NCBI GenBank assembly: GCA_020086605.1
Contig: JACBWW010000021.1
Span: 1,334,209 to 1,398,208, forward strand
DNA length: 64,000 nt
Direction: 5' to 3'
From: Lanius collurio
Taxonomy: Eukaryota > Chordata > Aves > Passeriformes > Laniidae
Shown here: positions 1 through 14,500 of the stretch, piece after piece
Layout of the letters: every line of letters begins with the position of its first letter
How positions within the stretch are numbered: position 1 is the stretch's first letter
The notes under the pieces: generated by a model
Databases searched by the model: none
What the model was told of the DNA's origin: nothing
Seen by the model: only the letters and a program-made list of their open reading frames with translations
Position numbers and translations under genes: made by a program

Positions 1-3000
1 TGTCTGCAGGACAAAGATGTGCTGAAGTGGGACTAATGCTGGTTCAGAAAGAACACCTTCCAGACTGTCCTAACAGAAAGGTGTCAGAAGAACTAATAAA
101 TAATGAAACCTGACTTTGCTTTTCAATATCTGCAAGTCTGGCATTTAAGAACTTGTCTGTAAACCCAAAGTTTAAAAAATTTGATTATTCAAGGAGAATA
201 ATCAGTTATTGTATAAAGAGCAACTAATTCAATTCAGGATGAAGCAAATTAGTTTCCCTGCATGGGTACAGCAGCAGAGTAAGCAGGGTTTGCTGAGCAC
301 TCCCTCCCACCTGCTGCACCCTTGCAACACAGTCACAGTTTTGCCACATGGATGTGGCAGGACTGAGCTGGCATGAGGAGACAGCAAAACAGCATCCCTA
401 GGAGCTCATACATAGACAAGGAAAGCCCAAGGCAGTGCCTCAGCCCACCAGGAGATAACACTGTTGAAGATGATTTCAGACACAGAAGGCCAGTATGGAC
501 ACCCAGGTGTACCTGCAATTATCCAGGAATGCAGCACTTCAGTTTATTGGTACTATTGAGAAATCACTTTTGCTGCACAAGAGGAAACAACTGAAAGCAA
601 GTAAAATCTTTATGATGATTCCTATGGTCTTTAGAGTAGGTTTTAAATATTGTGTCTTCAACCACTGCCCCTGGAGACACTACAACTGCTCACAGCTTCC
701 ACACATGGAAAGCCCATAGCAGGTCCCTCCTGTGCAAAGTGACTCATCTTCTGCTGTGTGTGCCTGCTCTGCCTTGGGAACTGATAGAGAAAGTCTTCCA
801 GTTCCTTAACCTCCTCTCTGCTTTTTCATCTCATAGACACAAAACTAATGTCCTTACTCCTAATGGCCAGTTATTGTCCTTCCTAAAGGAAGTCATTGTT
901 GGGGTGTTTGCATATTTCAGAGAGTTTGGAGTGAGTCCCTTGAGTTTCTTCATCAGTTTTATGAAGGGTGGTAAGATCTATATTGTACAGACAGTCCTCT
1001 CCATTATAAGAGTACTGCTACAGATCACTATAAGAAAAAAAGTGCACGTCATTCATGAGAGGACTTTTTGGTAAATATTTTATAGTGCTACTTATATATG
1101 GGCTCATTGATTTACCTACAGCCTGGTGCATATACCCCTGCTGGGACACCATTAATTTTTGCAACACTTTTCATTGTCTTCAAGTAGGACAGTGTCCTAA
1201 TACCTAAATGCATTTGTAGTGAGTAAATTTCTCTATTCCCATTACTCACTGATTTTTCATTCAATGTCCTGCAAGTCCCACACATTCTGAAAGCAGCAGT
1301 GACTTCTTAAAAAAACTATTACTAGAACAAAGCAGGAGCCCAAAACCATGAAGACATACTTTCAAAACACCTTTGTTTTGATTCTGCATTTGCTATGCAG
1401 AAATGAACTTCCCAATCCAGACAGTGGAGAGTCCTGGCAAACAGGCAAAAGTCAGAGAGATGGCATTATCTGATATCAGTTACTTTTCTTGATGTCAGTT
1501 CTTCCATCTCAGAATTTTTACAAGGACAGCATTACAGTTCTACCAGCAATGCTGGCATAGGAAAGAATGAAAGAAATCGAATTAAAAACAACAAAAAATT
1601 AATCAACATGACACTCAGTGTGTCTGTTTTCTTACTGGTCTCTGGGATAGCACGATCTATAACAGCATGCCTTCAGGACAAGTGGAACAGAAAAGGCATA
1701 GATATTTAAATATTGATAACTTTTACTGCTCTAAAGCATTAGAAACAGCTCTGCTCACTACACACTAGAGAGGTGATCCCAGCACCAGAGGTATAGCCCA
1801 CCATTATCTTCCTGATGTGGGCAACATATTGATTTTTGTTCCTTTTATTCATGCATCAAGGCTCCTGGTGAGTGCATGTGCACGTGTCTATCTGAGCAAG
1901 TGGAGAAAAGAGTAGAGATGGATGATGTTCTTTGGAGATTTCGATCCATGTCTTTGGACACAACAACTTTTGCCCTAACATTTTATGTTCCTCTGCTCCT
2001 TCATGTAGGAGCTGTTGTTTCTATGCTCACCCTGCAGCTGTGAAATGAGTCTGAGCTGTGCCTCAGCTGAGAGCAAGCGGTGAAGCATGAGACAACCTGA
2101 CCTTCCATCCTCTCTGCAGGCAAATATGTTGCTTTTACACTGCTTCCAGCCTCAGCTGAACCGAACTTGAAAGGACAGACTCATTCTGGATCCTGCAGCT
2201 AGTGCAGCATGTTGTACAGTGCACACATCAGATGTCTGCTGAAGTCTCTGTCAGCAAATTGAACCACGTCAGAACTGTCTAGAAAAGCAGGAGAAATAGA
2301 GAGGAGAGCTAAATAAACTCTCAGCAAAGTAAACTCACAGGCCTGTTTCTTACTACTCACTAGCAGTATTCCTTTCTGTTTAAAAAAATAATTAGAAGAG
2401 TGTAGCAATTGTTGTAGTTCTCCTGGTGTTTTACTGATGTGGAAAAAGGTAATAGAAGAGACTTTCCCAGACACTCCTCAATCCCTGTTAGCCAGTCACC
2501 AACTCTACATTTTAGAATAAACTCTTTTTTGTAAAGGTAGAACTGGCCTCGAGCCCCAGTGCACATCTGGACCTATGATGTGTCTGTACTTCTTGCAAAA
2601 GAAGATTTTTCCTAAGGGTAAAGGCAGAATGCCCTGAATGATGTTCCCAATGGCTGTTTTTGGGAATGGCTGAGCATTTGTGTGAAAGACATTGTTGCTA
2701 TTACAGGACACACAACATGGGAATGGGAACTCCAGGGCTCATGTGAGGTCTGTCTGCAGATTCCAGCTTACTGTATTTCTTCTCCAGCCAGGACTTAGGA
2801 AAGATAAGAGGAGATATAAATAGCACATAGCATGCTGGCAAACTGAGCTGTGACAAAGTGCTGTGCTGACTGTTCAGTGTCATCCTGAAGGAATCAGCAC
2901 TTTTTTGGGATGCTACTTCAAATCTTAATAATTGGAATAGATTGAAAAGATCAGGTGTTCCAAATACATTGATTCCAGTTCAGAGCAAAATTTTAAATGC

Positions 3001-6000
3001 ACAAAAATCAGGGGCATGGAAGAAAAATTCTCTTTAGAAATAGTCTCTTTTCGCCTCATTTATCTAATCCAAAAGGATTTAGCCTAGTACTTAATGTACA
3101 CACTGGTTAGAGAAAACAATCCATCCAGCATTAAGTGCCTTCCATGGCATCTGCTGCAAAAATCCAGTGTCCCAGAATACTCCCATCTTAACCACACTGT
3201 TTTTGAGTGAACTCATGGACAAAGGCAAGAGGAAGACATAAATACATGCAGATTGGACAGAAAATTCATTTCCAGAAGTTCAGCCTCATCTTTTCACTGA
3301 CTCTCAGGGACACTATAACAGGGATAATTCTGCCCCAAGTATAGCATGGTGATGACTTCAAAAGGCTGTGCCAGTTGGTAGGAGAAACAGAGAAGAGTCT
3401 AACAAGGAATGGTGCCTGGAGTGTGTACAAGCCAAGAAAGCCCTGACCATCCTGTTAGAACATGGAAAACGCTGAAGTAAAACCAAAGCACTCCTTCCCG
3501 AGATGCTTGGCTGGACTAATTTTCAGTTATAAATCATGCTTACCTAGCCCTTGCCAAGAACTGCCTAAGTAAAACCAAGATAACTTCCCCAGCCACCTCA
3601 CTCTCCTGTGTACACAACAGTATCATGTAATTCTCTGTACTCCCCAAGAATAACTTCACTGGCTGGCAAATGAGCCAAAATATTTCTTTTATTATACACC
3701 TCTCTCAGACCCTAAAACAAAGACACTGTGTGATGACAAACCCAACAAGGGAAGCTTCAAAACATCATTCCAGTGACCTGGATAAACCAAATGATGGTCT
3801 TCTCCAGACTTCCTATGCAGCTCTACCTCCAGAGGAGACAGCCTGGGACTTGGGGCACTGAATGCTTCTCCTCAGACTTTGAGGAGGTCTCAGCAGGACC
3901 AGTCCCTGCTGTACCCACCTACACAAGCCTTTCAAGCATCAAAGAAAGGAGTGGAGTCTAAAATGTCCTCTTTTCCTAAGTCTGAAATCAATAACTATTT
4001 GCCAGAATGTTTGTGTCATGTATTACTCAGAGGTCACGATGTTCAGTGTGAGCTCTACTGCCTTATTACACTGGTAATGAACTCATAAATGTCTGAAGGG
4101 GACATGAAGTAAATGTCACTTTGAATTTCTGTAGAGGCCAGTTCATTATTATGGCCCAAATAGAGTAAGGTGCTACTTGACCTACTAAGAGGCTGACTGC
4201 ATGAAGATTCAGGCTCAGGAGCTTCTATGCATAGATGCACTTTTCATGCTCTGTATACTGTAATTTACTGGGTATTTTTGCCTTACTAGAATTAATTATC
4301 TCTCTTTTCTGTCAGTTTAGTTCAATCTCATAGAGCAAAATAATTGGCCTTTACCAAAGCAGGCATCCAAACATACAGTTGAAAGGCATATGGTCCAGCA
4401 TTCAGATTTTAGACTTTTTTTTTTCCATTCCTCTGCCTGTATTTGTGAATTTTTCTGTTAAGGAACAATCAAACTCTGACAGAATAGATTCAAAAAAAGG
4501 ATGGCAAAAGCTTCTGTCAATAAACCCAGTGGGACTGGGAGTTGGAATGTCTGCTCTCCTCAAATACAAAACATCTTAGTATTTACCCCATTGGTTTGAT
4601 ATTCAAGCTGCTGCAAACAGCTCTTTTTGGTCTTAAAAAAAGTGTTCTTTACATAAACCTACCCTAAGCAGGCACCACAAAGCACTTTTTAGAAACACTT
4701 CAGAAGCAACTGAATATCCTGGGTGAAGTGAAGCTCGACTGGCACATGAATCAAGCTGAATGGGTAAAATTCACATGAACGATCCCTGTTAACATAGGAT
4801 TTAACAGTCTCCAGCTTGGTAAGTCACTTACCCTCTCAACTTCCCATGAGGAAGCAGAGAGAAGCTAAGGGACTTGTTTAAGCATACAGAGAAATTGTGG
4901 AGAATGAGGAAAGGATCCAACCTAGACAAACACAGAGCTCTGTGTGCAGAGCCTGCTCTGCTTGTGCCCCAGAGCCAATCCACCTGCTGAACCCCCCCAA
5001 TACAGAAAGAAAAGTCATGAGGGGAATCATAGGAAACATCACACAAGAACCTACATCCTGGGTAAAAGCAAGACTTCTTTCCATGGCTCTCCTCCCTGAC
5101 TGCTAACAAGCTCCAGTGGATTCAGCAAGGCTCAGGCTAACTCCAAATGCTCTTAATGAAAGACCAAGGAACCAGCTGAACCAACTCTATTCTCTGTTGC
5201 CTTCAGTTATAAAGAATTTTCCTGCTTCTAGGACAAAACTCCTGGATATAGAGGAAAATAATTAAGAACTGTCTCACATTTTGGTTGCTACCATCTTTCT
5301 GCTAATTAGATAACTTATTAAGTAAATTATCAGAAATAAAACACAGCCAATTAATCATCCTTTATAATGGTAGATTACTTTGATTTTTTAATTGCTGCAA
5401 GATTAAAAAAAATCCCAAAATGGATGTGTACACTCATGAGCCAAACAGGTGGAGCTCATAATACTCCCCCAGAAGCACATAACCCAGGGAGTCAGTTATG
5501 ATACAAGTACCAGAAACCAGCTCAGTGCTGTATCCCCTGTGAGCTGCACAATAATAGCAATCCCTCTAGAAGAATACACAACTGGCCTGGGCTCAGGAAG
5601 TGGGTTATTTGTCGTTTGCCTGACAAAAGTAATCAACTATTGCTATGCTGCAGTCATCAGAAAATTCCTGCTGCAGCATCCTGGTGATGGACCCAAATGG
5701 TTCTCTAAGTGGTGAGAGAAGTAAAACTAAACACATGACTTTTCTTTTTTTAATTATTTAAACCAATAATGCTTGCAATAAATACTGAGCCAGTAACTAG
5801 GAGTTCTAATATCTTATTGCCAGACTTAGAGCACACATTTTTCATCCCACCTGATTAAGGTGACACTGATTGTACACAGGGTAGGATCTGGGTCTGCAGA
5901 AATGGCATAACTGACCTCAGAGGGGGAAGAAATCCCTGACAGCCAAGCAAAAGTAAAATTCAGCCTTTCATGTGGAAAGCTACCAGTTTCTGCACCTGCT

Positions 6001-8509
6001 ACTTTCTGAACCCAGCCTCCTCCTCCTTTACAAGAGCACGTGTAAATCTACAGGCGAATAATAAAAGAGAAAAGCTCCCACAGAACATTTCCTTTTAATT
6101 CTGCACCAGCAGAACATGGTAGCTGATCCCCCTTAACTCCCCTACTCCTCTTGTCTACCCAGAGTGCACAAAACCAGCTTGAGTGCTGCTCTCAGTCATA
6201 ACAGAAGCGAACCAGCTGATGTACAGAAAGCAGTGGGTGGTTTGGATCTCATGGTAATATGAAGTTCAATGAAACTAGGCTGTATCTGGCTTACCAGCAT
6301 TTAGTTCTCCAGCTGGGTACTGGCAAACATAGCAAGAACCATCAGTGAAGTGGTTTCATGCATTTGCCAACTTGCTGGTCCCCCAGTGCTGTAATATAAT
6401 TGGAAGAGGAACCAGCTGAAGTGTTAAGCAAAAGAGGAGGAGGAGGTGGGTAAAGGCAAGGAAGGAGTAAGGGGGTGCAAAGAGTAAAGTTAGAGAAGGA
6501 AAAGATGTCTCTAGAAACTCAACAGTAAAAGGGGGTTTGTGCATAGTTAATTTACAAAAACATTGGGATTAACAAACTGTGAGAGATTTAGAGGAGCAAA
6601 AGCAGAGGGGTTGGGAAAAGGTTCAATGTAAGTACCATTCTAATATTAGAAAACATACCCTATGAGTAAAAAGCAAATAAAACAAGGAAACTCCATAACT
6701 CCTCTGGGTAGTCACTTCATGCTTTATATTCCTAGCCTTGTTTCCTGGTAAAACAGGAGTTCTTATTCGTGTCACATTCCTGCCCAGCTGGCCCTCATTG
6801 CTCTGGAACTTCACATCTGAGTGAAGCTGTGCTCACCAGAAGGGAGAGGTTTCGCACCACTTCAGTACCTCTGCAGACAGGCAACTAGCAGCAGAGAGAA
6901 ATCCCAATATGCTCATCTTGATTAATCAGGGGACCTGTACTAGAAACAGCCTTGCCAACCAGACTCCATTTTCAGCCAGTTCTGAAATTCCTGGGTCTGA
7001 CCTACTCATAAGCCACTCTTGAATGACCCAAGCAACTAAAGAGAATAAGACTGGGTACCAGAGTTTCTGGGGTTTTTTAGGCAGTAGAAGCTGTGTAAAT
7101 TATGGCACAACATATGTAGTTGGATACTAACCCCAAATAAAATACTTTGGCTTACTCTATATAAAAAAAACTCCCACCAACCTCCCATGGGGGACAAGAG
7201 CCTTAATTCATTGCATGACCTCGAGCAAAGCAGTATGTAAGTTTTCAGATACTTTGAAGAGCTGACAGATAGTAGACAAAAGATTCTCCCATGTGTCCAC
7301 ACAGACATCCCCCCAGGCATTCGGGTGTTCAGTGCTTCCAGCTCTCACCTACAGAAGTGCCCTTCTTGTCTTGGCAAACTGGCTGCCTGCAGTTTTGTGG
7401 AAGCTGTCTCCTTAGACACCTCTCTGACTTGTGGCATTGCAGGGCTGAAAAGCACAAGCTCCAAATCATCTGTACTTCTGGTTTAGATCCCCAGATCTCA
7501 AACTGCTCCTGATGGCAGCATGGCCACGAGCAGGTGGCTACAGCAGCCCTTCAGAGGTATTTAAAAGCACTGCATCGTTTCCAGCACTTATCAAACATTC
7601 ATAGAGATTCTCTCCAGAGTATTTCTAGTTTTGGGTTGTGGTTCCTAGTTAGTTCAATGCTATCTTTTGTGAAGACTGCAATACAAAGTGAAGTATCAGG
7701 CATAGCCTTTCCAGCTGGGAGTGGTTTATCCTCTGTACCACCTTCTATGAGATTCTATCTCTTTTCATTGCAGCTGCCTGAAAACAGCCTGGACACAAAT
7801 CTTATTAATAAAATACTAATCTGCTTTAATTGAAGTATTTTCCAAATGTACACAGTAAGGCAATATGAAACACCTTGAAGATAATTGCTTTAAAAAGCAC
7901 TGAAGCCAACATAAACCTCAATAATTGCTTGGGAAGAAAAAGACCTGTGGGATCTGCAGTTTCCTCACATCCATGCTACCCTCTGCTCAAACACAACACA
8001 AGCACCACGACAAATGGGTTGCACTGACATTTCCAGTTCAGCTGTGCTGATATATAAACAGCATGGCTCTTGGTTTAAAGGAAACAGCACCTGACACTGT
8101 GTGTGTGCTCAGATCAATTCTATTGCTGCAGCTTTGGAGATGTGCCTGGCAAGGGAACCCGTGAGACATGGGATGGTAGTGGGAAGTAAGACATCAGGCA
8201 GGAGAGTCCTTTGAACACAAGCTGGCAGAGGCAGAACTTGGGAAAGCTGAGGGAAGTGATATTTCCTCCTACCCACATAGCAATTGACTTCAGTCAGAGA
8301 GAGAGGAATGTAAGGGGGGGAAAAGAAAGCTAATGCATGACATGCAAATATTGTGTGCTCCCTCATGACCACCTTTCTCTGAAACTGTTTTACCAAGAGA
8401 CCCAGCTGGTCAAAGAAAGTCTGGAAAATTTCCTCTAATTCCTTTGTTAGCAGAGAGCTGTTCCATACAACATGAGTTTCCCGAAAGCTCTGTGCACTAA
8501 TGAACACTG
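1..8509. other. Gene-free flank, left part
   Basis: I see no gene here. The open frames are short (140 codons or fewer), occur on both strands, lack recognisable domains and show no plausible chain of splice-linked exons. The DNA is AT-rich to moderate in composition. In mammals the gene on this side of CHRNB4 is ADAMTS7, but I see no thrombospondin-repeat or metalloprotease-like peptide in any frame. An AT-rich stretch with clustered homeodomain-like sites at 5281-5400 is listed as a finding. Confidence 0.6.
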
Positions 8510-8542
8510 TCTCTCTCTCTCCTCCTTCTCTCTCTCCTCCTC
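8510..8542 (+). repeat. Pyrimidine (CT/CCT) simple repeat
   Basis: A run of about 33 bases is made of C and T only, alternating CT dinucleotides with CCT and CTT triplets. It is an ordinary polypyrimidine simple repeat in intergenic DNA and has no coding meaning. Confidence 0.8.
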
Positions 8543-11500
8543 AGGTCCAGCTAACAAACCCCTACAGATCTGCTTTGAGAGCAGTGGGGAAATTCTGTTA
8601 GCTTGAAAAACCAATTTCATTCCCAGCACAGATAAAAATATCTTCATAATCCACTCATTTCTGCTCTCCTGTGACAGTCACTCCCTGATGCCAGTGCAGG
8701 TAGCCCAAAGCCAGAAAGAACCACTAGGCTCAGAGAAACACTAGACAGTTTGGTGATAAGTGGATTCTTGTGAGAATCAGGCAAAACCCAAGGGATTCAT
8801 CTGAAAGAGAAGTTTTTGAATCTTGGAATGATACACTTTATCAAGGTTAGCTTGCCTTGATGTTGCTAAAGACACTATGAAAGGCCTTTGGCCTCTTATT
8901 AGCCATTCCCATACACTAAGGGATGATGATAAATCTTTAACAAACAGCAATTTAAAATTCTTTGTCCCAACACATTTAGCCTTTATAAAGAAATCAAGCA
9001 TTATAAGCTCTCTGTGTAACTGATCCCTGAAGAAGCTGTTTTCCAACACCTTGATTTCCAACCCTGTTCATGTCACATTCTAAGACTGCTTTAGCTCTGT
9101 CTTTCAATGACAGCAGCCTCAGGGACATCATCTTCTCAAAGGGCAGCGTTAAAGGAACTCAGGTCACCAGGAGGGCTGGGAGGAGGAGTGTCCTCCTTTG
9201 GACAAATCTCACAGCTCCAATGACAAAGGATTCACCTTTCTCTCAGATGCTCACATTCAGCAGCTCTCTTCAAGTGAAAAATAACTCCTCACTGACAGCT
9301 GTTACAAAAATTAATTGCCCTTAGAACTAACTGAAACCTCAACAAAATGGTATTTAGGCAGAAAAGAGTCATGTAAATCATAAGAAGTCAGGACACATCT
9401 GTCAGAGACAAGGTAGGGGCAGGCAGAAATATCCAACCTAGCTCTGAGTGCACAAGTGCACATGCTTCAAACCAACCATCTTCCTGCTCCAGTGGTAAGT
9501 GGCCTTTAAACTAAAAGAATTTTCAAAAGAGAAATGTGATTATTTTTAAAACTCTGGGAAATGAAATCAGTGGCAATCAGAGACTAGAAGCATTTCACCT
9601 CAGGGTATCTCCAGTTCAGTGCCTGCAATATTTAATACTTGTTCAAAATCAGAGCATTTTGATTGGAATGATGACAACACAAAATATTTATTAAAACATT
9701 TTCAGCAAGAAAAATCCTCACACAATTAGTTCAGTGTTGATCTGACCTGATCTGTCTGGTTTTGTGCCAGTCCCACTAAATCAATTACTCCTACTTCCTC
9801 AAATGGGACTGTAACAAGAATATCACAGACACGGTTCTAGCCTAGTCAAAACAGGATGGCTTTTGTTCCCTTGCATGCTGGCATGCTTCAGACTACCATA
9901 AATAAAGAGCAGATGGAATACAGATTGCACTGGGTAGAACTCAAAATAGGTTTCTGGCTATGGAAGACACAGCAGTCTCTGAAGCTTCTGAATAACATGT
10001 AAGAAATCGTAAGGTTCCAGTTGAATTCTAAAAATACACCACCTTTACTGACAAGCAAATGTATCCCATGTTTATATTTAGCTCATGGCCACATTCAGAG
10101 TGACTGCTGTTGAGGTTTACATGACAGCAGGGCCATTATTGTTTTTGACTACACACTGGCATAAACATGTCACAAACCCAGTTTGACAGAGATTTTATGG
10201 ACTGCTAGAGAAGAATCACACAGACATACATAAGTTAATTATACAGGATTAAAAAAAAAAAAAGAAAACCAGAACATGTAGTAAGCCAGATGCTTTGTTA
10301 ATCACTTTATATGTACTACTTAGGAAACAAATAAATGACCCTGTGAGTCAGATCTATTACCTGCTGAATCAAATATTTTGCCATCAATCAGATACCCCAT
10401 CTCTTAAAACAGAAACAAAATTTCTTAAACTCTAGGCAATATACTGCCTTGTATGTCATTTAACATGATGTCCAACCACTGGGAAAAAAACACAGAAGCA
10501 ACGAGGTGCACATGGAAGGTAAAGATAAGGTCACAGATGCTGCTGGGTAGAGCTCCCCCGTGAGCTCTGTGTGGCTCAGGGGCACCATGGGCTGGAAATA
10601 GAGAGGAGGTGTGCCCCCTTTGGGCACTGCAGCTGCCTGCATGGCACGTTGGTGTGCTGAAGGCAGGGCCATGAGCACAGCCCTGGCAGGTTAAGAACTA
10701 CAAATAACCACCAGATGTCCATCCATCAGTCTGGGCTGTCACAGGAGTTTGCTGCTGGGGAGGAGGACCCAGCCTGTTATTCAGCATCAGCACCTCACTA
10801 CCACCAACCTCCTGAAATATCAATCATTTGTGGGGGTTTCCTTGCTTGGAAAAATAAACATCTCCTGAGTGCTCATAAGCACAACCACCACAAAGGATAA
10901 CAAACCCCATAAGTGGTTACAAAACAGCAGCCCTCTTAATCATTTCCTTTCAGTCATAACTGATTAAATCCACACAACAGAATCCCAGGACATTGCTAAT
11001 GATAGTAGACTCTGTCAGTATGTGAGATGCTATAAGACTTCATGAATTAAAACCCATTATTGCCCTAAATTATAGATATATTTCTCCTTTTCCTTGGTGA
11101 TATGCAACATATTTTTCTTCAGGGCAGTTAGATGATGTCAGCACAAATTACTGCTTTCCACACAGTGCAGATGATAGAACCAGAGGCATTAAAGAAACTT
11201 ACAAAAGCCAAATCTGAAGAGACAGAAAGAAGTGTTTTCTTTGACTTGGAAATAACTAATTCTGCTGTGGTATGATGGGTAAGGAAAAAAAACCCCAACT
11301 TAATTTGGGGCACGGACAGAACTTCAAAAGTTTCACATACTTAAAAACAATCTAAATTCAATTTGGATTTTTGCTCTAAGTTACCAAAACCCCTCATCAA
11401 ATAGAAGTGCCTGTCTTTAGATACTCATGTCTCTCCATTAAATGTATATTGATGTGTAATTGGGTTATTATCTAGCAAACTAAGGAACTCTATTTTCAGC

Positions 11501-14500
11501 TTGGAAAAATAATGAATATACAATTAGAGTGTTTTTCTAAATGGTTTCCGATTCTTTTAATTTTTCTTAGTATATCAAAGTTGAAGGAAGGGCAGGGGAA
11601 ATGCTAGTGGTTACATGACAGGTTCACAAGTCCTATGCCTGGCAAAGTTTGCAGGCAGTAAAACCCCAAGAGGTTGTCAGATATATGACTCTATAATTTA
11701 TAATTTTTTTTGTTACTTGAGATAGAAATACTGAACTGTCAAATCCAAGACCCGAGAATTGCTTTATTATCCTGCATAATATCCCTTTATGGCACTGCCA
11801 TTGCTGCCCTGCGTGCACCCGCAGCCAAGCTCTTGGTTGCCATCTACTGTTCCTGCTTCTACACGTCTAGCACGGCCACACAAGGAGTCTCCCTAGAAAT
11901 GTTAGGAACAGGCACAGCTGCTGCTTTTGCACACAGCCTGGGCTCCAGCTGGTCACAGGCAGAGTGGTCAATGCCTTCTCATGCCCAAATGCAGAGCACG
12001 AGTAGGGAGCCCAGGTTCAGTAGCAGCAGATGCAGTGGCCTGGCTATGGATCATCTGGTGACCACGCACTGGTGTGAAAGCCTTCCTTCCCAGGGCTGCC
12101 GTCCTTTCTGCCAGCTCTGTGCTCACCACCAAGGTGACTGGCAGCCCTCCCTGCTGCCACCCTCCCCCATCCTGTACCTGCCTGTGGACAGAACTAAAAA
12201 AGACCCCGCTTAGACTTCCACTTCAGCCCTGGCACCATTACCCCCTGCATCCAGCCTGGAGCTCTATCTCCCAGCTATCTGCTCCGGTATCAGACCTCTG
12301 GGTTCCAAGTCTCCCAGTGCCTGCTACTTCCCAAAGCCCTAAATTTAAAGTAATAATTTTGGTGCCTCTCTCTAGGCAAGAATTAAGGCTGGACCTGCCT
12401 CTCCACCCGTGAGACCTTTTCCACCTGTGTTTTCAGTTCCATCCCTCTCTGCAGTGCAGCAGGAACAATCTGACTCGTACCCAAACACTTGTCAGTGACC
12501 TTGAGGAAAGTCCCTCATATTGAAGATTTTATGCATAGTGCCTTGCCATATTTACAGAACCACATGCCCTGCTAATCTGTCCTGGCCACATTTCTTTACA
12601 TTTAACATGTTTAATTAATCAGTTTAGAGAGATAAAATTAACTCCATGACAGACAAGCCCAGGATCCATTTCATTTGCTTGTTAAGGAAAGCAAAAGCCT
12701 CTTTGGTAGTAGAAGTGTGAAAGCCAAAGTACTAAATGATTTCCTTGTGTTTTCATGATTCTTTTTCATTCCTTGCCATCCAAGCCCTCTACAAACATTA
12801 GTGAGTTCTTTGCAAATCCTTATCTTTTCTTTACACCTGGGGAAAATGAAGCACTGAGCAAGGATGGTACTTATCAAAACACAGCCCTAGAGACTCAGGG
12901 TAGAGCTGAGAACAAAGCCCAGGTTTTTTGGCTCTCAGTCTTGTACCCTAAAGCCCTCTTTTTTTAGTGCACTTTTTCAATTTTCTCATTTTGAAATGTA
13001 GCCATTCCAAATAAAAAGGTTGACCTCAAACATTACAGTTGTCCTTCACTCCTCCTACTTCTCCATTTGAAAGGATGTGCAGATACAGAAGTTACAATTC
13101 CCTCCATCTTGGATGCAAGAGAAAAATCTTTGGACTGTGCCACAAACAGTGGTGAGTTTATTTATTTTTCTGGCACACAAGTGATGTCAGTAGCAGGAGA
13201 TTAAGCCACAAATGCCAACGTCTCATCCTAAAAGCTCAGTGTACAAAAGAGCCATTACTATCCTGGCATGGGCCCAACACAGTGAAAGCAAGGAAGGAGG
13301 CAGCAGTGGGCAGGTCTGTCTCACTGAAGAGCAATGGTTAGAATTCATGTAAAAGTCTTCACAATTTTGCAGTGAATGCGTTCTGCACCACAGCACTGCT
13401 GAGTTTTCCAGATGACCAGGTAAGTACTTTTCTATTGCTATTAGCACCCTGCAGTATAGAGAGGCATCCTGGGAAGGAAAATCATTTTACTGCCAAAAAA
13501 AGTGACCCTTCTAATACAAGTCTGTCCAATACAAAGTTTGCCAACCACATGGATAAAGCTAACATCTCTCTACAATCCGAGCAGGATCTGCAGGTCTGGC
13601 CCTGCAACATTAAATTCCAATACAGAGTTTCGTTTATTCATAGCATCTACTTTTGGTAGACAGTAGAGCTTTTCTCATTAGCTTACCAGTTACTGCAGAA
13701 AACATGGCAGTAAATGGTATTAAAATTTCAATCTGCATAGTTGACTGTATATTTGCCTTAGCACAGGCTGCTTATTCTTTACTCTTGGGATAATGATGTT
13801 TTATTTCACAGCAACATTATTATATGCATTATAATTTTTGACACCCATAGTAAATAGTTTGTTACTGTTGGTTTTCTCTATAGGACTTTTCACATATTTC
13901 AGTAGAAAGATGTAAATACTGAAAAAGCTGGAATTAAATCCTTAGTAACTGACTCTCAGGTTCTGTTTGATGATAAAGAAAGTGATGAGGGTTAAAAGGG
14001 GCAATTCTACTGAATCTAGAAAACACTGTGAATGCTAAAAACTTACAAATAGACCTTTAGCAAGAGACATAATACACTCTGTCATTACACCAAAACTGGA
14101 AACTGCACAATTACAGTGATTTGGCAAGTAAAAAAGCACAGTTTCTTAGTCAGAATAATGTAGCAAGACACATAAACTTAAGAAATAGTTTCCTACTCAT
14201 GGAATCTACATTTAGAGTTTTTACTTCAGAAAGCAAGAGCACACAAAAATGCTTATGCTGCATATAGAACACACTGGTATTGCCAAGGATGTGCACATAC
14301 TTAGCCCCTTTTTATTAACTTCATACAAAATAGAGGCATTGCAAGAAAGGCTACAGCTTCATTTACAATGTTTTCAGAGAATGCACGACTGTTTTCCAGT
14401 CATATATTGGGCACTCAACTGGTTTTTGTGCAACAAATCTCAAAGCACATAAGAGGAAGCAAAAGAGACTAATAAAAATAAGAATATCAGCTCCAAAACA

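Noticed and set aside
11710..12213. 167-codon open frame on the plus strand
   Set aside because: No recognised domain, low-complexity Ser/Pro/Cys content, located in a locally GC-richer patch, no splice partners.
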